Positions 57,762 to 64,000 of a stretch of DNA of 64,000 nt are shown here, one piece after another. The position numbers were made by a program, and so were the translations under genes. The notes beneath the pieces were generated by a model. It saw nothing but the letters and a program-made list of their open reading frames with translations. It was not told the origin of the DNA and made no database searches. Position 1 is the stretch's first letter, and each line of letters begins with the position of its first letter. Source of the DNA: Benincasa hispida (Eukaryota; Streptophyta; Magnoliopsida; Cucurbitales; Cucurbitaceae); contig NC_052350.1 of the NCBI RefSeq assembly GCF_009727055.1, positions 34,906,023 through 34,970,022 of the forward strand. Reading direction: 5' to 3'.

Positions 57762-58904
57762 ATCAAAATCTCGTGAATACAAAAGAAAAATAGAAATAGA
57801 CTCTTAACTCGAGTTAAATACATACCTCTAGCCTCAAATCGTCCTTAGAAGCAAGAATATTATGCTTAATGATTAAAAAGAATGGAAGAGAATAAATGTT
57901 TAAAGAGGAGAGGAGAAGAATAGAGGAGTGAAAATGGAAAACTGGTGTGATCAACAAGAAAAATGGTAGAAAAAATCTTTTATTAAACCAAAGAGACGTG
58001 GTGGCACTAGGGTGCAACATTCTGGTGCTGGAGGGCCGAGAACCCGTATTGTCAAAGTGCAGCGCTACGCATAGCGTTTTAACGCATGCGTGACTTCCGT
58101 CAAATGTCGTAGCGTCGCGATGCCAGAAAACATTGAACACTTTTAATAACATGACATTCTTCAATTTTTATCGTGCATTCGCATCGTCACCCTAATGTAA
58201 AAACAAATTATCAAAATTATATTTCAAATTTTATTATGTTATGATGTAGACTTTGTATTTTATAAAAAAGAAAATGGGACTTTTATTAGTTTATCGGTTT
58301 TTTAATGCAAAAAAACATCATTAAATCTTAACTCTAATTTCTACAATAGGGATTACATTATTAAAAATTTGAAAGTATAAGGACAAAATTGTTACATCTT
58401 AAATTTTAGGTACTAAATTGTTACAAAATTGAAAGTTCGAGGACTAAATCATCGATATCCAAATTTTATAGACAAAATTGTTTCTTTTTGGGATGCTTTG
58501 GGACTAAAAGCGATTTTTAACCTTTAATTTATATACACAATGACTAAAATTGGATCATGGATTGCCTAATTACTCTTTTAACATCTGTAGTTTCATGTTT
58601 TATTTCCACAAATACATTATGTAATTTTTTGATTTCATGAATATATTGTCAAAAGGACATTCTTACATCCTAACAAAACGTTTTTGTAACCAACTACCAG
58701 AAAATTGAAGATTATTTTGTTTGCATTCGTTACTTATGTAATCCCTATTTAAAGAATAAACCAACATCGTCATTTGGTTGAACCTACAAGTTGGCAAAAT
58801 ATGGACCATACTATTCAAATGTGTTCTTGCTAAGTTAGATTCTAACGAGATCAACATATGCAACAAATAGTGTAACCACCTTATATTAAAAATAGCTATT
58901 TGAA

Positions 58905-58914
58905 TATATAAATA
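58905..58914 (+). promoter_or_regulatory. TATA box of RALF-like gene 2
   Basis: TATATAAATA, 84 bp before the ATG as in copy 1. Confidence 0.6.
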
Positions 58915-58988
58915 TTCTTACCTTTTGAATTCCATCTTATCACAAGGGACTCACGTTTTAAGTTTTGTAATAGAGTTTGTTATCAACG

Positions 58989-59303
58989 ATGACCATGTTA
59001 AAGGTAATCACGTCGGTTTTTCTTGGGATTCTCTTCGTTAACTTTGACATGATTGAGATAGCAAATGCAGCTGATCACATTGGTTATGATCCTATAAAAG
59101 GCGATGTTAGTCCTGGATGCAGCGTAAAGCATCCTGAACTGTGTATATTAACTCCTGCAAATCCATATAATAGAGGCTGCAGTGCAATCAATCGCTGTAG
59201 GGGAGGAAATGATATTATAGATGGTCAAGAAGAAATTTCTTTTGAAGGGGATGCATCCACTATCCCAGCAAAGATCCCTAATGCAGAACACCATCTTGAT
59301 TGA
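58989..59303 (+). CDS. RALF-like secreted peptide hormone precursor, copy 2
   Basis: A 104-codon intronless gene, 94/104 residues identical to copy 1. The signal peptide is residues 1-27 (ends IANA), the mature start is ADHIGYDPI, the cysteines are 44, 52, 64 and 70, the ANPYNRGCSAINRCRG signature is unchanged and the acidic C-terminal tail is kept. Differences from copy 1 are I10V, L16F, E25A, N29D, A38G, K50E, A84S, S96I, K98N and V99A. The cysteine region 51-83 is identical, so changes cluster in the signal peptide, the early mature part and the tail. Both genes keep promoter and 3' flank, so both could be expressed. The frame extends 12 nt upstream to a TTG; ATG 58989 is preferred. Confidence 0.9.
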   Translation: MTMLKVITSVFLGILFVNFDMIEIANAADHIGYDPIKGDVSPGCSVKHPELCILTPANPYNRGCSAINRCRGGNDIIDGQEEISFEGDASTIPAKIPNAEHHLD

Positions 59304-59430
59304 ATAATTGATGTGATTCATTATTCATTCATATATTTGTACGAATATTCTTTATCACTTATTATTTGTTGGATCATCGAATTTTCGCCAACTTCATTTG
59401 TGTGTCATTTGTTATAATTAAACATGAGCG

Positions 59431-59436
59431 AATAAA
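59431..59436 (+). terminator. Poly(A) signal of RALF-like gene 2
   Basis: AATAAA, 128 nt after the stop codon, conserved with copy 1. Confidence 0.55.
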
Positions 59437-61075
59437 TATCTTTACTTTTTGAAAAATATATTGTCACTTTTCTTCCATGGGTGGATATAAATATTTAGTA
59501 ATTAGAGAGAGAGTGGGCGGCGTAAACTACACAAAGAAGAAGATGAATAATGGTCTTTTTTTTTCCTTTTTCTAGATGCTTCTCTAAGAGATAATGACTT
59601 ATGTTTATACACACACATAAATATATTTTATTTCTCACCAAACCCTAATTCCATATAATTTTTATATATATATATATTCCTTTCCTTTTCCCTGTAAATA
59701 TATACATTTAATCCTCTCCTTCCATCACATTGAACTTAAATGTCTCAGATCACCTCAAATAAACCAATTCCAAAAATAAATTTAATCTAAAATTCCATAA
59801 CTAACTCAACTCCAAATTAATAATTCCAAGCCAAAATATTTCCAAATTTAAAAAATCACATACCACAAAGATCTAAGTTGAATTATTTTAACATAATAAT
59901 TCAATTTTACATCCCAAAAAAATTAAGATGCCTCAAGTAAGTAAGCTAATAAACTCAAATTGAATTAACTCAACATAATAATTCAATCTTGGACTAAAAA
60001 ATATAAAATGTACCACAAATAATTCATAGTGATTATTTTAAATTTAACTGGAAATTTTGGACGTCATAACACAAGAAAGCATAACAGCGCTACGATGTTT
60101 GATATATTTTCACCCTCGCACGTGAGTGGAATCATCTGATGAGCATAAAAATTAGCACGACAACGATGAGCGCTTACGCTAGGACAAGAGAGTAGCTACG
60201 CTCTCCTCAGTATTGCAACGCTTGGCTGCTGTCTATAAATATTTTATGACTTTTAGGTCAAAGACATCATGATTTCCAGTCTGTTCATCTGTTTTTCCCT
60301 ACCTAAATTTTCCCTCTCTCAATCATCGCCTTTTTAATTTTCATATATTTCATTGAAGATTCTTGTCGCTAAGAGTGGGTAAGGTATTTTGTACTTGAGG
60401 ATAGGATTTTTTTAGACAATTGTTCTTGAAAACATTTATTTTCTGGGATGTCATTGTTGTAAACTCTCTTGAAGTTTTGATTATATTTACATTGAAGCAT
60501 TTGGACAGGCTTGATAATTCTTGATAAATGATTCTTTGTATGCAATGTTCATTTATCATTTGAATAAACAATGAATTTAGTAGCATGATTAGGGAGTGAG
60601 TGCTTAATTAGAGGCAATCCTTGAACTTTGACATTCATGAACTAATTAACTCAAAGAGATAAATCGCATGTTCGATTTGGGTTTTCTAGTCTATCATTTA
60701 TCAGTAATAATCCCCAATGAACTTAATGTAAATTAGGATAGTTTTCTAGGCTTCTTTGATTCAAAATAATGTTGAAGAATTTAGTTCAAATTAGATTCAA
60801 TCTAGTTTGGTAATTACAGATGTCTAGTGATTAGTTTCATTAAACGATTGAGCGTTTATTTGCAAGTGCCATTGATTTATAGTATTTAATGAGCGAAAAA
60901 TATGTAGAATCTGCTCCTATGGTCGAGTAATTTTCCTGATTGAATTTTTAAAGAAACATCTCATTGTTCATTTTATTTCCTTGAAATTAACCTTCCGTTT
61001 TCTTTTTATTTTCTTGAATGATCAACTACAACCTCACCTCCCCCCCTGCAACCGTTAAATTTGATAATTATGCTA

Positions 61076-61371
61076 TATAGATCATAGATTCCCTATGAGA
61101 CAACCCTTTCGCACTAACCTACAAGCTCTCGAGAGCGGTAAAAAATCTATCCGTTATTAGTCCCGACAGGCTTCGAACAATGACTTCTAAATAAACCCAG
61201 ATTATTTATGGAAAAAAATATCAAAATCCCTTAAGTATTGCTAGTCGAAATCTCAAAATTCACTGAAAGAACCTTTTTACACCTTAAACTGATGTCGGAT
61301 AGCACTTTAAAATCCTTTAAATATCCCATCTAGCAGCAAATTATTATGGGTAACATTAATTGAATTCAATG
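61076..61371. repeat. Start of RALF tandem unit 4
   Basis: Colinear with 10497-10790 and 1518-1815. It is interrupted after attcaatg by an LTR, so any RALF gene of this unit would lie beyond the window. Confidence 0.8.
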
Positions 61372-64000
61372 TGTGAAACCCGGGTTTCAATTTCCCTACT
61401 TAAGTAGGAAATTAAGGGAATTAACTAGGTGTAAGTTAAATCCTATGTTAAAAAGAAGGAACTAAGTGTTTAAATAGATTTTTTTAGTAGCTTTGAGATA
61501 AGCCTTAACTAGTAAAAGTTTGGCTAAGTATAACCCATGTGTTGGAAGCTAGAAAAATGGCTAAGTATTTGTCAATGTGTTGGCCTTGTGCTAAGTGTTG
61601 ATGTTGTGCCATGCATTGGGCATGCTCATTTGAAAGGTGGGCATTGAGGGAAGTCAAAGTGTTGCCGAGAGGAAAGGCTATGCGTGGACAAGCATGCAGC
61701 AGACGAAGTCTTGAGTGGTTAGCAAAGCATGCGGCAACCTCAAGTGTGTGCGAACATGAGCGCTGGGCATTGGATTTGCGCACGCTGGGCGATCGTGTAG
61801 CAAATGAGCGGCGCTACACGATGAGGTAGGCAATCGTGTAGCAACGAGCGGGTGCTGGATGATCGTGTAGCAATGTACAGAGCTAAGCGATGTGGTAGGC
61901 AATCGTGTAGCAAATGGGCGGAACTCAGCGATGCGATAGGCAATCGTGCGGCAAGCTATGGCGCTAGACGATGCAGAGAGTCGCGTTAAATGATAGCACT
62001 ATGCAATGGGCGATAGCATTAAGCAATGGGTCGTTGGCACTGCATGATCGGCATCAGTGTTAGATGATGACGTTGGGCAATGACGCTATGCAATGGGTGT
62101 GGGCGCTAGACGGTAGCTGTGATGCACTAGACGATAGCCATGATTCACTAAAAGATAGCCATGTTGCACTAGATGATGGGTGTCAATGCTACACGATGGC
62201 CATAAGTGAGATCTGCACGATGAGCAAGAGTTGTGCGGTAGACTATGTGCTATGCAGTAGGTGCAGGTGCTATACAATGGGCTGTGCATTGGATGATGAG
62301 CAGCAGCATTACTAGATGATGAGCTAGGCGATGAGCGGAAGAGCTAGACGATGATCTAATCGATAGGACAAGCCATGGTGGGCGTATGGTGAAGTGTCTA
62401 TGCATTGCTAAGGTTGGCGGTACATAAGGTTTATGAGGTTAGTGTGCATTGGTCTTGAGCAAGTGACTAAAGGATGGTGGCAAGCAACAAGGACATGCTA
62501 GCGTTAGTCATAAGATTAGTAAGAGGTTAGGCGATGGTAAGATAAACCATGAGGCGTTGAGTTGAGATATAGCTTAACCCAAAGGTTGTTATGCGTTGGT
62601 GATGTGCTATGTGCTAAGGACATCCGAGGGCATGTGGGTGCATAAGACAAGGCTGGAGCAAATAGTATGCATTGGAAGAGTGTTGGTCATAATCCTAGTT
62701 GAGCGCATAGGCCAAAGGTAAGCCATGCGAGAGAGAAGGATATATGGCCAAGGACTTGCAATGTCTTGAGTTTTGTATAGCTCAAGCAATGCATTGATAA
62801 GGGAGCCATGGGCTGATGATGGCTAACCGAGAAAGGGTTAAGTTTAAGTTAGTAGGAGGTGGACTTCATGCAATGGAAGGGTGCATGAGAAGGACAACTC
62901 AAAGTAGGAGGTGGATGCACAAGGGAGCTTGAAAACCAATTAGGTTCAGTTGAATGAAGGAGAAGCTAACACTTCAAGCTGGATGTGGCAAGGAGGTGCA
63001 TTGGCATAAGGAAGAGAGGATGCGTAGACATGCAGCCAAGTAGGAGGTATCGTCTTTTGATAGACTTTGGACGCCTATAAATAGAGCCAAGGACTTCTCT
63101 TCAAATCATGACTCAAATTCTCTTTAAAGGACATTAGGAAGAGTTTATGAAGGCCGATTGGGAGGAGACTATGTGTTGATGAAGGAATGCATGCATTGGT
63201 AGCAAGACCATGCATTGGTTAAATGATTCTAAGAGGAGGAGATGCTGGCGGATAGTAAGATCTGGAAGTAGCATCAATTTGGGACAAGTAGTTCTCCTAA
63301 ACTACTCGTGCATTTGAAGTGATTTCAAAGCCACTGAAAAGCTGAGAGAATCTAGTTTTCAAGGTAGGTCTGTCGGAGAAGAAACTCCAAGGAATCAGGT
63401 TGGAGAGTCAGAAAAAGGCAGAATGGTCGAGCTCTCGAGTAATCTTGGGCTAGTCTTAATGATTTGAGGATTCCAGCCAAATCACGAGGAGTTCTGAGCT
63501 AAGATTTTAAGGGTTCAAAAAGGGAAACCAAGGAAACCTACGGAACTTCGGAGAGGAAAGTTCCTAACCAACCAAGGTGAGTGGTTGTTCCATCATTTGT
63601 ATGGTTGATTTCTATATATATATGTATATATATATGATTATATATATAGGTTGTATTTGAAACATTGGTATGATCGAGAAATGTGTTTTGTCTGGATTTG
63701 ATTGTTGTTATTGTCACAATGCGTGTATATTTGCATTAGGAAATGGGAGTTATGTAGGATTGTATCAACAACAATGGAAGCACAAGGATCATCTAAGCAC
63801 TCTAATTCACTAATTTTTACAAAATATAAAGCATGCTCTTGCAGAAAACAAGTGAGTTTCAAGACATACCTCTTGTAGAACTACTTTAAATCTCCTTCTC
63901 CAGCTGTTATCTTCTCCGAATCTTGTTGCAAACCACCTCAAGATCTTCCCCACTATTCTCTTTGTGGTGGGACTCAAAACAAGCTTGAATCAAGTGATGA
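61372..64000 (+). mobile_element. LTR, TGTGAAACCC type, plus strand, cut by window end
   Basis: It starts TGTGAAACCCGGG, opening with two palindromes (61375-61388 and 61389-61413). It is colinear with the reverse complements of 4283-6856 and 11178-14258. Degenerate ~70-bp subrepeats (ggcaatcgtgtagcaa) cover about 61790-62340, a TATA box lies at 63076-63083, and aaggtgagtggtt lies at about 63576. A TA-rich run is at 63612-63645. Whether a full element follows cannot be seen. Confidence 0.75.
63076..63083 (+). promoter_or_regulatory. LTR promoter TATA box
   Basis: GCC-TATAAATAGAGCC, matching the minus-strand sites at 5722 and 12689 in related LTRs. Confidence 0.55.

Larger units (their letters stand above)
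56739..61075. repeat. RALF tandem unit 3 (continuation from 15718)
   Basis: The unit opened at 15689-15718 continues here after A1. It is colinear with unit 1 at an offset of about 55.2 kb, without the two large LTRs of unit 1. It contains the LTR relic (57312-57761), the ggactaaa repeats (about 58360-58560), the second RALF gene and the downstream block (about 59676-61075). The last has a (TA)n run near 59665 where unit 1 was hit. Confidence 0.85.

Noticed and set aside
61611..62315. Plus-strand frames in the last LTR
   Set aside because: They follow degenerate subrepeats in the LTR body, with no domain and no conservation in the related LTRs.

Overview
This is plant nuclear DNA, probably from a eudicot. 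A cucurbit is only an impression, and no intact gene here fixes the species. The evidence is two RALF-type peptide hormone genes and a dense nest of plant-type LTR retrotransposons: Athila-like Ty3/gypsy elements with a tRNA-Asp-type primer site, plus large LTRs with TGT...ACA ends. Almost every other open reading frame is a fragment of these elements.

Backbone. The host layer is a tandem array of a unit of roughly 4.4 kb, seen four times: unit 1 (1518-10496), unit 2 (10497-15688), unit 3 (15689-15718 plus about 56739-61075) and the start of unit 4 (61076-61371). Units 1 and 3 each carry an intact 104-codon RALF-like gene (3788-4102 and 58989-59303) with a matching TATA box and 3' end. Unit 2 has lost the gene through an LTR insertion and deletion. 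Unit 4 is cut by another LTR that runs off the window. Unit 1 also took two separate large LTRs (4283-6856 and 7044-9095).

Central block. 15719-56738 is one decayed Athila-like element (A1: 5' LTR, PBS, gag, protease, RT, RNase H, integrase; the 3' LTR is missing) opened by three insertions: a solo LTR in its 5' LTR (16065-17924, TSD aagct), a patchwork family-B block between protease and RT (21991-34734), and a second family-A element, A2 (35532-53609), at the RT/RNase H boundary. A2 contains a reverse-strand family-B solo LTR (37790-40848, TSD aatac), itself split by another (38284-40143, TSD atgga). In its 3' LTR A2 holds a family-A solo LTR (45027-53125, TSD atcat), which is split by a family-B element, B4 (45795-52226, TSD gctac). 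The nesting gives a relative order of insertion.

Points worth attention: (1) families A and B share a hairpin with a GAAA loop at the first bases of the LTR, with paired base changes between families; (2) B4 carries two 86-bp primer-binding-site units inside each LTR; (3) both families carry a duplicated stem-loop motif upstream of the polypurine tract; (4) family B carries an extra ORF behind a promoter-like sequence; (5) two palindromic mate-pair library junctions (27146-27183 and 46292-46329) are assembly artefacts, and one comes with an exact 285-bp duplication.
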